Below the pieces are notes generated by a model. That model had not been told where the DNA came from. It was given only the letters and a program-made list of their open reading frames with translations, and did not search any database. From Candidatus Methanomethylicaceae archaeon (GTDB lineage: Archaea > Thermoproteota > Methanomethylicia > Methanomethylicales > Methanomethylicaceae), in NCBI GenBank assembly GCA_015660995.1, contig JACTUC010000005.1, forward strand, positions 1 through 64,000: a stretch of 64,000 nucleotides of DNA, given 5' to 3'. Positions 34,950-43,613 of the stretch are shown one piece after another. Both the position numbers and the translations under genes were made by a program. Each line of letters starts with the position of its first letter. Within the stretch, counting starts at the first letter, position 1.

Positions 34950-35417
34950 TTAGGAACCCTTCTTCTTCTCGAGGAGCATCTGTGCGATGGCAATTGTCTT
35001 GGTTGCCATGTATTCCTCAAGGTAGGCAGTTGGGCAACTCTTACAACCCAAGGCTGAGGCTAACCGCCGCACGCCGATATATTCCCAATCGGCAGTGATT
35101 CTTGTGACCTTCTCATTGGTCCTGGCGTATACCCAGTCGGTTGTGTCCTCTGTAATATAGTCGGTTATGCCCTTTTGCATTACCTTGAACCCATAGGCAG
35201 TTACCAGCTCAAAGCCAGTTCCTGCCGGCTTATAGACAGCACTAAGGTTGGCATTGCCTACAGCTTTGGTTGTCCAGTGGAGGTTCTTTGTAGAGTCAAC
35301 AAATTTCTCCTTGGTTGTCTCTGCCCAGTCAATGAGTGTCTTTACCTCGTCCTCTTTTATGCCTCGTTCCTTCAGGACAGCTGCGACTTCTGGTTTAATT
35401 ACTAAATTGATTGTCAT
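34950..35417 (-). CDS. Unrecognised protein of the corrinoid methyl-transfer operon
   Basis: 155 residues from ATG 35417, which follows GGAGGG. Not recognised. The C-terminal half contains ALGCKSCPTAYLEEYMATKT with a CxxC pair, preceded by ITADWEYIGVRRLASA; the N-terminus is helical (PEVAAVLKERGIKEDEVKTL). It starts 11 bases after the UroD-type methyltransferase stop and is third in its operon, so it probably serves the methyl-transfer system, for example as a subunit, activator or substrate-binding protein. Confidence 0.7.
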   Translation of the reverse strand: MTINLVIKPEVAAVLKERGIKEDEVKTLIDWAETTKEKFVDSTKNLHWTTKAVGNANLSAVYKPAGTGFELVTAYGFKVMQKGITDYITEDTTDWVYARTNEKVTRITADWEYIGVRRLASALGCKSCPTAYLEEYMATKTIAIAQMLLEKKKGS

Positions 35418-35428
35418 GTGTGTCCCTC

Positions 35429-36547
35429 CTAGTACTTGCCCCACTCCCTGGCAGCTTTGACCATTGCATAGATATTGGCTGATGGAGTATATGCTGGTAC
35501 CTCGCAGGCGCAACCGTGTACAAAGCCTCTTGGCGAGTCCTTGCCATCAAGGATCATCTGTTTCGAGACCTCGTATACTTCCTTTGGATGGCCGCGGTAC
35601 ATCAGTTTAGTGTCCACATTGCTCATGATCGTTGCTCTGTTGCCCCACATTTCCTTGATTTCCTTTATTGGGTATGATTCCTTGCCCTTGTAGCCGACGT
35701 GCATCACCGTGAAGGGGCTCATGATCAAGTCCTTCCACAGCGCTAAGTCCCTTGAGTGGTTTCCACATAGGTGGTACCATAGTTGTGGCCCTGCACCGCC
35801 CTTGAACGCCTTCTTGACCAGCTTTATGTGGTAGTCAACGCCATATTCCTTAACCTTTGCCGGTGACAATAGATCGGAGTTGGCTAGGACGCCTCCAATC
35901 ACCATCATGGCGAAGCCATATCTCTTGGCAATCGCTATGGCGGCATTTGCGGAGGTATCAACAATTGTATCCATTATCTTGTGGCACAGCTTGGGCTGCT
36001 TTATTGTCCAGAGCATGAACTTGTCGACGCCCACCATTTCTGCTGACATGGCGGTCGGGCAGAATCCCCAATGTATGGGCACAAAGAAGCCAGCCAATGG
36101 ACCATTTTTCATGAAATCATAGCCACTGGTAAGTTCCGTGAAGGTTGGACCCTTCTCAATTCCGGAAACATCGACTGGAACTAATTTGTCCACATCCTCT
36201 GGTTTCTGAATGGGTCTTGCACCATCGACAATTGGAGGCAGTGTGTCCGTGTACTTTAGCGTGCACCCCAGTTCCCTCATCCATACGTTGGAGTAGAACC
36301 AGTGCCCCACTGATAGCAGATCATGCATCTCATTTGTCCAGCAAACGGACGCCATACCTAGCCTTGGATTCTGATAGAATTCCTTGAGGCCAAAGCCGCT
36401 TTGGATTGCAGCATATGGTAGTATAACCGGGTCCACATCAACTCGGTCAAAGTTCACACCTACGAATGGTCCTGCGAACCTTTTGGTAGCATGCGCATGC
36501 CAATCGGCGTTTATTGCCGGAAAGCTTAATTCTGGTAGAGTACTCAT
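35429..36547 (-). CDS. UroD-fold methyltransferase of corrinoid operon
   Basis: 372 residues; ATG follows GGAGG. UroD-like fold with a probable zinc site, WYHLCGNHSRDLA (His, Cys, His) and GFVHGCACEVP (Cys). PIHWGFCPTAMSAEMVGVDKF matches the mid-region of this superfamily. It is next to the corrinoid protein (6 bases apart), so I read it as the substrate:corrinoid methyltransferase (MT1) for an unknown methylated or methoxylated compound. A second methylcobamide-dependent MT2 is the alternative. Confidence 0.8.
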   Translation of the reverse strand: MSTLPELSFPAINADWHAHATKRFAGPFVGVNFDRVDVDPVILPYAAIQSGFGLKEFYQNPRLGMASVCWTNEMHDLLSVGHWFYSNVWMRELGCTLKYTDTLPPIVDGARPIQKPEDVDKLVPVDVSGIEKGPTFTELTSGYDFMKNGPLAGFFVPIHWGFCPTAMSAEMVGVDKFMLWTIKQPKLCHKIMDTIVDTSANAAIAIAKRYGFAMMVIGGVLANSDLLSPAKVKEYGVDYHIKLVKKAFKGGAGPQLWYHLCGNHSRDLALWKDLIMSPFTVMHVGYKGKESYPIKEIKEMWGNRATIMSNVDTKLMYRGHPKEVYEVSKQMILDGKDSPRGFVHGCACEVPAYTPSANIYAMVKAAREWGKY

Positions 36548-36552
36548 AATTT

Positions 36553-37206
36553 TTACCTCCTCGCTTCCACTACTAACTTCCCAGCTTCACCTATGGCAGC
36601 TGTTGCGTCCTTGCACCATGAATCGGCTCCGATTGATTTGGCAAACTCCATGCTTGTTGGAGCTCCGCCTATCAGAACCTTGGTCGTCCTCTTTATTCCG
36701 AGGGCTACGAGTTGATCAACAACCTTCTTCATGTTTGGCATTGTAGTTGTCATTAGTGTGGAGATTGCAACGATATCCGCCTTGATCTCCTTTGCCTTGT
36801 TTGCCATATCCATAATCGGGACGTCCCGCCCCATGTCCACTATTTGGTAGCCGCTTGCATCGAGCATGATCCTTACTAGGTTCTTGCCGATGTCGTGGAT
36901 GTCGCCTTCAACGACTCCAATAACGACGGTACCGGTGGCTGAGGCCTTTCCTGCCTTGATATGGGGTTTAAGGATGTCAATTGCGGCATACATTGCCTCT
37001 GCGGAAAGCAGAATCTCGGGAACGAACATATCTCCGCATTCATACTTATCGCTCACGATCTTCATACCTTGGGCGCAGCCCTGCATAATGGCGTCGTATG
37101 CATCTATTCCTGTGTCAAGTGCTTTGTGCGCAAACATCGCTGTCTTTTCTGAATCGCCTTCAACAGTTGCATCTGCCAATCCTTTTAGAATTTCTTCTCT
37201 AGTCAA
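36553..37206 (-). CDS. Corrinoid (B12-binding) methyl-carrier protein
   Basis: 217 residues from a TTG start (TREEILKGLADATVEGD). N-terminal helical cap (residues 1-85) and B12-binding Rossmann domain with the DxHxxG motif GVVEGDIHDIGKNLV near residue 100; the His is the cobalt ligand. MtbC/MttC/MtaC family. First gene of the operon and the methyl shuttle between the two UroD-fold enzymes. A TATA-like TTTATAG lies at about 37255-37264 on the minus strand. Confidence 0.92.
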   Translation of the reverse strand: MTREEILKGLADATVEGDSEKTAMFAHKALDTGIDAYDAIMQGCAQGMKIVSDKYECGDMFVPEILLSAEAMYAAIDILKPHIKAGKASATGTVVIGVVEGDIHDIGKNLVRIMLDASGYQIVDMGRDVPIMDMANKAKEIKADIVAISTLMTTTMPNMKKVVDQLVALGIKRTTKVLIGGAPTSMEFAKSIGADSWCKDATAAIGEAGKLVVEARR

Positions 37207-37386
37207 ATAGTCTTCACCCTTGTTTTTTCCTTAGACATAACTGGGGTTTTTGGACTATAAATACTTAACTACAAAAAATAACATTGTTTTTCGAAATAGA
37301 GATCTTAATATTCAATAGCACGATCTTAATGATTTTTTGTTAAACATTGATACAATATATAATGAAGGTATAAAGATCAAATGATT

Positions 37387-37407
37387 ATATGGATAAACCA
37401 TCCATAT
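37387..37407. promoter_or_regulatory. Inverted repeat in the divergent promoter region
   Basis: ATATGGAT and ATCCATAT separated by five bases, in the 282-base A+T-rich region between the corrinoid operon and the zinc-protein gene. GATCTTAAT also occurs twice nearby (about 37301 and 37324). An operator is plausible; a repeat of this size can arise by chance. Confidence 0.4.
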
Positions 37408-37488
37408 GGTGTTATAATAAATAGCGCGGAAAAAGGCTTCTCCCAAACATTTAAATTGCTATTGTGGTAATGCTTGAGGTAGAATAAG

Positions 37489-37794
37489 GTGATCCAAACG
37501 TCTTGCTTAAGAACGCACGTTAACGAGACAACGCTTACTAGCCAGAAACAAGTTCACTGTCCTAGTTGCAACTTTGAGTTTAGCCTGACTTATGCGCGGG
37601 CAATTGCCTGCCAGGGCTGTCCAATGTCGGTGAGCGGTTGCGAGAACGTCCGCTGCCCACGCTGCGATAATGAATTCAGCCTGCAGGAGGCCAACATAAC
37701 GACAAATGCTGCAGCCCAAAAGTACATGGGCAAGCACATCTCGAAGGTGCTATCCCAGTACTACAATGAGTTCGGAGAAAGCGCAAGAAGGTAA
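37489..37794 (+). CDS. Small zinc-finger protein
   Basis: 101 residues from GTG, preceded by GAGGT and a TATA-like ATTTAAATT at about 37449. Eight cysteines: CPSCNFEFSLTYA, then ACQGCPMSVSGCENVRCPRC, two interlocked zinc-binding motifs. The rest is helical (HISKVLSQYYNEFGESARR). Family not recognised. It is 51 bases before the radical SAM gene and probably cotranscribed with it, so it may be an accessory or substrate protein. Confidence 0.7.
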   Translation: MIQTSCLRTHVNETTLTSQKQVHCPSCNFEFSLTYARAIACQGCPMSVSGCENVRCPRCDNEFSLQEANITTNAAAQKYMGKHISKVLSQYYNEFGESARR

Positions 37795-37845
37795 TCTGTA
37801 AGATCATAATCGTCATCATTTTCTATAGTTTCTGGAGAGTTTGCG

Positions 37846-39207
37846 ATGGGAGAAGTAATCGGCGAGACAAAGAGCCTCTGCCCTATCTGCCTTTCTGTAA
37901 TCGATGCATACAGGACGGTGGAGGACAACAACGTATACTTAGTCAAGGAATGCCCAGAGCACGGCCTCTTCAAAGTGGTCGTCTGGCATGACGCAAAGTA
38001 TTACAAAGAAGTGGAGCGGTACAGCCATCCTAAGGTAGAGCCCACATATATCAAGGAGACCTCTTACGAGGAGTATCCGAAGATCTGGGACCCGAGCCTT
38101 CAGCAGCAGTCCACCTGCCTTGCTGTCGTCGAGGTCACCAGTGGCTGCAACCTGAAGTGCCCTTACTGCTTCGCCAGTGCGGGCGGTAAGGCTCAAGTTG
38201 ACGAGAGCTATGATAATTTGAGAAGGATGTTCGCTTCCGTCGCCGCACAGGTTAAGAAACCAACGGTAGTTCAGATCAGCGGCGGCGAGCCCACGGTCAG
38301 GGACGACCTCCCGAAGATCATTGCTATGGCAAAGGAGGCTGGGGTGGACTTTGTCCAGCTAAATACGAATGGTGTAAGGATCGGTAAAGACGAGAGCTAC
38401 CTGAAGGCGCTGAAGGAAGCAGGAGTCGACTCACTATACTTCTCGTTCGACGGCGTCGACAAGGACATTTTCATCAAGGCAAGCGGGGTTGACCTTTTGG
38501 ATGTAAAGCTCAAAGCAATCGATAACTGCAAGAAGTATGGTGTGCCAATGGAGCTTGTTGCGAAGATAATTCCAGGCGTTAACGTCAACCAAGTTGGAAA
38601 GATCATCCAGTTCGCCAAAAAGAACGTCGGCATTATCAGGGGGATACACTTCCAGCCGCTTAGCTACTTCGGAAGGGTACCATCGTTGCCACCGAAAGAT
38701 TACATCACGATTCCCCAACTGCTCAAAGAGATTGAGATCCAGACCAATGGCGAGATATCACCTGCTGATTTCGTCCCTACCGGTTGTTCAGACTGCCACT
38801 GCGACACCAAGTGTTTCGGGTTCGTGAGTGACGGTAAATTCCTCTCGTTAACAAAGATGGGAGGTAAGTTTACCCCAGAGGCAGACATCACAAAGACAGT
38901 CAGAGAGGGAGTCAACGATACTTGGGGGGGCAAGATGGCCAAGGAAGCTGGGCTTTCACTCGATGGCGCGTCAGACGAAGAATGCGGGTGCGGAACTTGG
39001 CTAGGGCTAGTCAAGGACCTTACGGTGAACGGGCTTACAATATCGGCAATGCACTTCCAAGACGCCTGGAATATCGACTATGACAGGCTTAAGAGGTGCT
39101 GCATACACGAGGTGCTGCCTGATGGCAAATTCGTCCCATTCTGCCTCTACAACGCGACTGATATAAATGGGCAGTCACCCTTCAGGAAGAGCCTTGAAAA
39201 GCACTGA
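37846..39207 (+). CDS. Radical SAM enzyme, COG1964/Tes/MJ0619-like
   Basis: 453 residues; ATG after GGAG. N-terminal cysteine motif LCPICLSVIDAYR and ECPEHG, the SAM cluster VTSGCNLKCPYCFASAG near residue 98, GGEPTVRDDLP, and C-terminal cysteines GCSDCHCDTKC, ECGCGTW and PFCLYN. This layout matches archaeal enzymes such as tetraether lipid synthase and the MJ0619 methanopterin methylase. Which reaction applies is not clear; the neighbours favour a cofactor role. It converges with the GTPase gene. Confidence 0.8.
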   Translation: MGEVIGETKSLCPICLSVIDAYRTVEDNNVYLVKECPEHGLFKVVVWHDAKYYKEVERYSHPKVEPTYIKETSYEEYPKIWDPSLQQQSTCLAVVEVTSGCNLKCPYCFASAGGKAQVDESYDNLRRMFASVAAQVKKPTVVQISGGEPTVRDDLPKIIAMAKEAGVDFVQLNTNGVRIGKDESYLKALKEAGVDSLYFSFDGVDKDIFIKASGVDLLDVKLKAIDNCKKYGVPMELVAKIIPGVNVNQVGKIIQFAKKNVGIIRGIHFQPLSYFGRVPSLPPKDYITIPQLLKEIEIQTNGEISPADFVPTGCSDCHCDTKCFGFVSDGKFLSLTKMGGKFTPEADITKTVREGVNDTWGGKMAKEAGLSLDGASDEECGCGTWLGLVKDLTVNGLTISAMHFQDAWNIDYDRLKRCCIHEVLPDGKFVPFCLYNATDINGQSPFRKSLEKH

Positions 39208-39214
39208 CCGTGAA

Positions 39215-40246
39215 TCAAACCCTGGAGACCAAGAATTCCTTACTCATGTCTGCCAGAGTTTCTTTAAGCGCTGCTGAGACTTCGCTGATCTCTAAACCCT
39301 TCACAACGCAGCTTATAGTGAGCTTTCCGGTCTTGATCTTCGATGCCGAGAAAGTGTTCGGTCGGAACTCCACCTTAAGATCTGAAGTCAACGATGCGTA
39401 GGTTTTTTCAGCTGAATCGTCCGAATATGCCTTGACGCGCACAATCTCACCCTTCCTTGCGATGATGCCCTTACCCATTTTGATCAAGAGATCCCCAACA
39501 ACGTTCTGGATTATTCCTTCTTTCTTTAGCTCGAAGTTGGCTCTGTACGCGACCCATATCATATCTGCGAAGTACTGCGTCCGGCGCTGAAGCACAACTT
39601 CTGATGACCTTGCATGGCCACGCTGCCATTTAGACTCCATTAGCACAGGGATCAGCGAATCGATCCCAATACCTGTCAGAGCAGATGTGAAGAAGATCTT
39701 GGCCCTATCATTGACCTTGACAATTATCTCCTTGACCCGGTTTAGGGAGTCAGGATCCTGGAGGTCTACCTTGTTCACAACGATGAGGTCAGCTTCCGAC
39801 AGCTGCTGCTCCATTATCGGCGGCAGCGCAGAGACGAACCCTTGGTAGGACCGGAGGATGTACTCAGCATCTACCATGACCGTAATCGGAGAGAGCTCCG
39901 TGTTAGGATCAATAGCTGGGAGTATCTCGGATAGCGTATTCCAACAGTTGTAGGGGTTGCCAAAACCTATCTCCTCGATTAGTAGGACGTTATGGTCAGG
40001 AGTCAAGAGCTTCCTAAGTGCTTCCTTAAGGTCCTTTGGCTTCATGCACATGCAGTGCCTGGACACTTCCTCGACGGAGCAGTTCGTGAGCGAAGCTACC
40101 ATCTTGTAATCGACTGGACCAACATCGTTCATGAGGAGACCGACCTTGTAGCCCCTCTTTGTTAGTGTACCGAGTATTTTCATCAGTAGCGTCGTCTTCC
40201 CGCTTGCGAAGTGACCTCCTATCATTATTACCTTGGTTTTTGCCAT
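39215..40246 (-). CDS. CobW/COG0523-like P-loop GTPase
   Basis: 343 residues from ATG 40246 (GTG 40261 is an upstream alternative). Walker A is GGHFASGKTTLL; base specificity is VVNKVDL; a metal-binding motif HCMCMKP sits at about residue 70, like CxCC of COG0523. The C-terminal domain is extended and unlike a classic CobW domain. Such GTPases deliver Zn, Co or Ni or gate cofactor insertion. It overlaps no gene but lies 18 bases after the DUF169 gene, in one operon. Confidence 0.78.
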   Translation of the reverse strand: MAKTKVIMIGGHFASGKTTLLMKILGTLTKRGYKVGLLMNDVGPVDYKMVASLTNCSVEEVSRHCMCMKPKDLKEALRKLLTPDHNVLLIEEIGFGNPYNCWNTLSEILPAIDPNTELSPITVMVDAEYILRSYQGFVSALPPIMEQQLSEADLIVVNKVDLQDPDSLNRVKEIIVKVNDRAKIFFTSALTGIGIDSLIPVLMESKWQRGHARSSEVVLQRRTQYFADMIWVAYRANFELKKEGIIQNVVGDLLIKMGKGIIARKGEIVRVKAYSDDSAEKTYASLTSDLKVEFRPNTFSASKIKTGKLTISCVVKGLEISEVSAALKETLADMSKEFLVSRV

Positions 40247-40264
40247 CTTTTTCACATCCACATT

Positions 40265-41071
40265 TCAGTCCGGTCTCAACATCAACCTCGATATCAGGTG
40301 ATCTCCCATTGGAGGCGTCAAGACAGACTGCTCCACCGAAGGAGGATAGGATATCTGGTGCTCTTCTAATATTTTTACCGCTCGCTTCAGATCTTCAACG
40401 CTCATGCCAAACCAAATCTCGTCGTCCTGCGTTGCGCAGAAAGACCTTGCCCCGAGGCATGGAATCACCATCCAGGGCGTTTTCCCTAGTTTGAGTGCGG
40501 CCACAATCTCGCAGGCTGCGTAGCCATCATAGCTCCACACAGGCTTATCTTGCTTTCCCAGGTAGGAAGACAGGATGAGGAGCTCCGCCTGAATTCCGTT
40601 AACATTAAAGATAATGCCATCAGGAACCAAGTTGAAATCATCATAAGTCTTCATGTCCGCAAAGAGCACCGCTTTGTATGCCCCAAAAGGGACATGGATT
40701 ATGTCCCTCACGAGCCTGTCATGGCTCTCCTTGCTTTGGCCGATTATCATCTCCCACTGCTCAACCAAGCTCATGGGGTGCGCCCTGAACCCTAGCACAT
40801 GTTCGCCATCTGCGCAGGCCTGGTAGTTTTGCTTGCGCACCAATTGTGGAGACCCGTAGATATTCACGCCTTTCATGATCTGGCAGAGGGCAAGTCTCGA
40901 TTTCACTAAGTGTTTCTCCAGCTTTTCGTCGGTGATGGTATCTTCCTCGAAGAACTTGAAAGCGATAGCGTGCCCCTTGGGTTTGATAAGAGATTCTACC
41001 TTTCTCTGCAGAGAGACTAGTTCTCCATTGTTGATAGTGCCCAGCCTCACGCCCATAACATCTACCGACAT
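40265..41071 (-). CDS. DUF169 family protein
   Basis: 268 residues. LALCQIMKGVNIYGSPQLV and ALKLGKTPWMVIPCLGARS look like the DUF169 family, with conserved Cys (CQ, AC, PC). DUF169 proteins are common in anaerobic archaea and bacteria, of unknown function. It is first in the operon with the GTPase, and divergent from the HemW-like radical SAM gene with 96 bases between the starts. Confidence 0.78.
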   Translation of the reverse strand: MSVDVMGVRLGTINNGELVSLQRKVESLIKPKGHAIAFKFFEEDTITDEKLEKHLVKSRLALCQIMKGVNIYGSPQLVRKQNYQACADGEHVLGFRAHPMSLVEQWEMIIGQSKESHDRLVRDIIHVPFGAYKAVLFADMKTYDDFNLVPDGIIFNVNGIQAELLILSSYLGKQDKPVWSYDGYAACEIVAALKLGKTPWMVIPCLGARSFCATQDDEIWFGMSVEDLKRAVKILEEHQISYPPSVEQSVLTPPMGDHLISRLMLRPD

Positions 41072-41139
41072 TTGAATTGTTTTTTATGTTTTTTACTCTT
41101 TGGGTATCTGAACCTACTCAGTTGAAGGCAAAGCAATTC

Positions 41140-41148
41140 TATTATACT
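41140..41148 (+). promoter_or_regulatory. TATA box of HemW-like gene
   Basis: TATTATACT lies 20-28 bases before the TTG start at 41168, consistent with a leaderless mRNA. Confidence 0.5.
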
Positions 41149-41167
41149 AAGCGCGTCATCATAGGAT

Positions 41168-42475
41168 TTGGCAGAGGATACACCATTGGTGGATAGGATA
41201 ACGCTGTGGGCGGTCAATAGGTTGGCGGATAAGGTAGCGTCCAGCGTCTCGTTTTCGAGGGCTACAGACTTGGAGAATATGTTTAAAACGGAAGTGAAGC
41301 GCACAGCCCTCAACATCAGAGTCCCGTTCTGCGCGTCTAGGTGCCCATTCTGCGCCTTCCCGGGTGAGCTCTACAGCAACAGCTATGCGAAGATCTTCCT
41401 AACGGGTCTGAAGGAAGAGATGAAGCTATATTCCTCACTCATAAGCCAGAACAAAGCCGTTGTGGAAAGAGTTTACCTAAGCGGAGGCACACCGACACTC
41501 CTGCACAAGGAGTTCGGAACCATACAGGACCAGGTCAGCGAGCACTTCAGCTTCCAAGGGAAGGTAGCCCTTGAGGCATCCCCTGCCGACCTGAAGGATG
41601 AAGTATTAGCGTCGCTGAAGGACCTCGGTATATCCCAGCTTAGCATAGGGGTCCAGAGCTTCAATGAGACCCTTTTAGCAAAGGTCCTTGGGAGGCCCGC
41701 GAAACGCGAGAACCTGGTCAGCACACTGAAGAGGGTTATGGATTACGGCTTTGACTATGTGAATATTGATCTCATGTTCTCTTTGCCTGGGCAGACCAAG
41801 GAGATGCTGCTCGAGGATTTGAAGACCGCGGCAGACATCAGGGTGAACGGGATATCCACTTATCCGTTGATGATGCTGCCCTACACCGCGCTGAGCAAGA
41901 CGTGCGCGCGCGAGAGAGTTGACAAGGGAGGAAAGATCAATTCAACCTTAGCTGATCAGAACCAAGCAGAGGAGACGGAGAACTACCTCGCCATAGTCAA
42001 TTACCTTCGCGAGAGGACCTACAAGTTCAGGACCCTTTGGAGCTTCTCGCTCAACCCCGGTGCCTACGAGGGACCGTACGAGCACGACAGTTTCATCGGG
42101 CTTGGCCCGAGAGCATGGGGAGTGATCAACAACAACTTTACCCTTAACGCTCCTTCCACCGAGGACTATATTGCGACCCTCAAGGAAGGGAAGCTCCCTG
42201 TCTTTGCGTATTCTGAGCTGAGGGACTATCCCACGGCTAGATTGGCAAGAAGATTATACTATGGCGGGATAGACAAGCATCAGCTGAACGAGCTCAAAAG
42301 TGCGGATTTCAACATCAGGGTCCTTACTGGGCTCCTGAGGATCCTTGGGCTTGTGAGGTGGGAAGAAGACTTTTTGAAGATGACTGACAGAGCCCTCGCC
42401 TATGGCAACCTCGCTACAAAGAAGATAGCCATGGCTACGCTTTCTAGAATGGACGAAATACTAAAGGCCGGTTAA
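41168..42475 (+). CDS. HemW/HemN-like radical SAM protein
   Basis: 435 residues from TTG. The cluster motif is FCASRCPFCAFPG (Cx3CxxC), followed by YLSGGTPTLL, LSIGVQSFNETLLAKVLGR and VNIDLMFSLPGQTKEML, all typical of the HemN/HemW class. Archaeal members may carry heme or act on other tetrapyrroles or methylate. The C-terminal region is shorter than HemN. It is beside DUF169, GTPase and adenylating genes. It converges with the ligase gene, overlapping it by 32 bases. Confidence 0.83.
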   Translation: MAEDTPLVDRITLWAVNRLADKVASSVSFSRATDLENMFKTEVKRTALNIRVPFCASRCPFCAFPGELYSNSYAKIFLTGLKEEMKLYSSLISQNKAVVERVYLSGGTPTLLHKEFGTIQDQVSEHFSFQGKVALEASPADLKDEVLASLKDLGISQLSIGVQSFNETLLAKVLGRPAKRENLVSTLKRVMDYGFDYVNIDLMFSLPGQTKEMLLEDLKTAADIRVNGISTYPLMMLPYTALSKTCARERVDKGGKINSTLADQNQAEETENYLAIVNYLRERTYKFRTLWSFSLNPGAYEGPYEHDSFIGLGPRAWGVINNNFTLNAPSTEDYIATLKEGKLPVFAYSELRDYPTARLARRLYYGGIDKHQLNELKSADFNIRVLTGLLRILGLVRWEEDFLKMTDRALAYGNLATKKIAMATLSRMDEILKAG

Positions 42476-43490
42476 GAAGGTCTTCATCGGACTCCAGCGA
42501 CGAAAAAATCTTCAGCCGCTTAGTTATCACATCGCCGCATGAGCACTCTGGTTTGATTATTTCAGCTAGGTAGCCTGTCCTGTACCTTATTATCGGCATA
42601 CCCTTGGCGGCAATGTTTGTCAGCACGAGTTCCCCCCGCTCCCCCAAATTCAGAGGGTCACCGCTTTGAGGGTCAATTGTCTCCGCGTACACGTCTACCT
42701 CATTAAGGTGCAGCCAGTCCTCCTTCCCGCAGCCCACCGCCACGTTGAAACCCATCTCAGTAATGCCGAAGTGCTCGTATAGATCCGCCCCCCAGGCCTT
42801 CCTCACCAACCGCCTCGCCTTTTCAGTGAACAAGTAAGGTACGCAACCATGGCATGGAACTATCGCCTTTGGTGGGGTTTGCGAACCGCGATTGTCTTCA
42901 AGCAGGGCGCTTAGGAAGAACATCTGTTGCGCGGAGCCTACGATAACATCAGGTTTCAGGGACAGGATTGCAGACATCTGTTGATCGAGATCGTTTTGAT
43001 CCACGAGCGTGGTGTCCGCTCCGCACTGCTTCGCAGCTCTACTCAAAAGATCAGGTACCCCCCATAGGTACTCCTGGGGAAAGACGATGGCGACTTTCGT
43101 ACTAGGGGATACACCGATGGATTGGAAGAAGTTGCCGACTGCGTCTATTATGTGCTCAAGTTCGCCCTGCGTGAAGGAGATCTGCTTTAGCCGTTCGTCC
43201 AAGGTCTCAACAACGTACGATCGGAGGATCTCTGACTGGGAGACGCATAGGAACCAATTGGGCTTAGCGATGATGTCCTCACTGCACGTAAATGGGAGCG
43301 CTTTGAATTCCATGAAGTTTTCGATCTTTGATGGGGCTACATCTTTGAAGTGTTCCTTGTAGAAGTTGCTGAATTGACGTGTGTATGAGACAATACCTCC
43401 AAGCTTGTCCAGCACGTAACTGTCCAAGGCCTCCCTAGATACCGGTAGATCCCTACTGCGGAGAGTTGAAGCAACCCAAGAAGAGATCAT
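42444..43490 (-). CDS. Phenylacetate-CoA ligase-like adenylating protein, lid truncated
   Basis: 348 residues; ATG follows TGGAGAC. PaaK-like fold: SFTQGELEHII, KVAIVFPQEYLWG, HFGITEMGFNVAVGC (adenylate binding) and IIRYRTGYLAEII near residue 305. The usual last 100 residues (GR..DM hinge and lid) are replaced by KIFSSLESDEDLLNRP and the end. CSCGDV is a possible zinc site. It could adenylate a carboxylate but probably cannot perform the full CoA thioesterification alone. Confidence 0.77.
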   Translation of the reverse strand: MISSWVASTLRSRDLPVSREALDSYVLDKLGGIVSYTRQFSNFYKEHFKDVAPSKIENFMEFKALPFTCSEDIIAKPNWFLCVSQSEILRSYVVETLDERLKQISFTQGELEHIIDAVGNFFQSIGVSPSTKVAIVFPQEYLWGVPDLLSRAAKQCGADTTLVDQNDLDQQMSAILSLKPDVIVGSAQQMFFLSALLEDNRGSQTPPKAIVPCHGCVPYLFTEKARRLVRKAWGADLYEHFGITEMGFNVAVGCGKEDWLHLNEVDVYAETIDPQSGDPLNLGERGELVLTNIAAKGMPIIRYRTGYLAEIIKPECSCGDVITKRLKIFSSLESDEDLLNRPLVFRPF

Positions 43491-43613
43491 CTAATTGTCT
43501 CCATGTAATGTTGGAAGTTTCGACAGTTCGATATTTAAGATTATTCGGTGCTGAAAGGATAATCTGATACACAGGAGCACCGAGCCAGTGTTAATTGCCA
43601 AATAATGTTTGTT

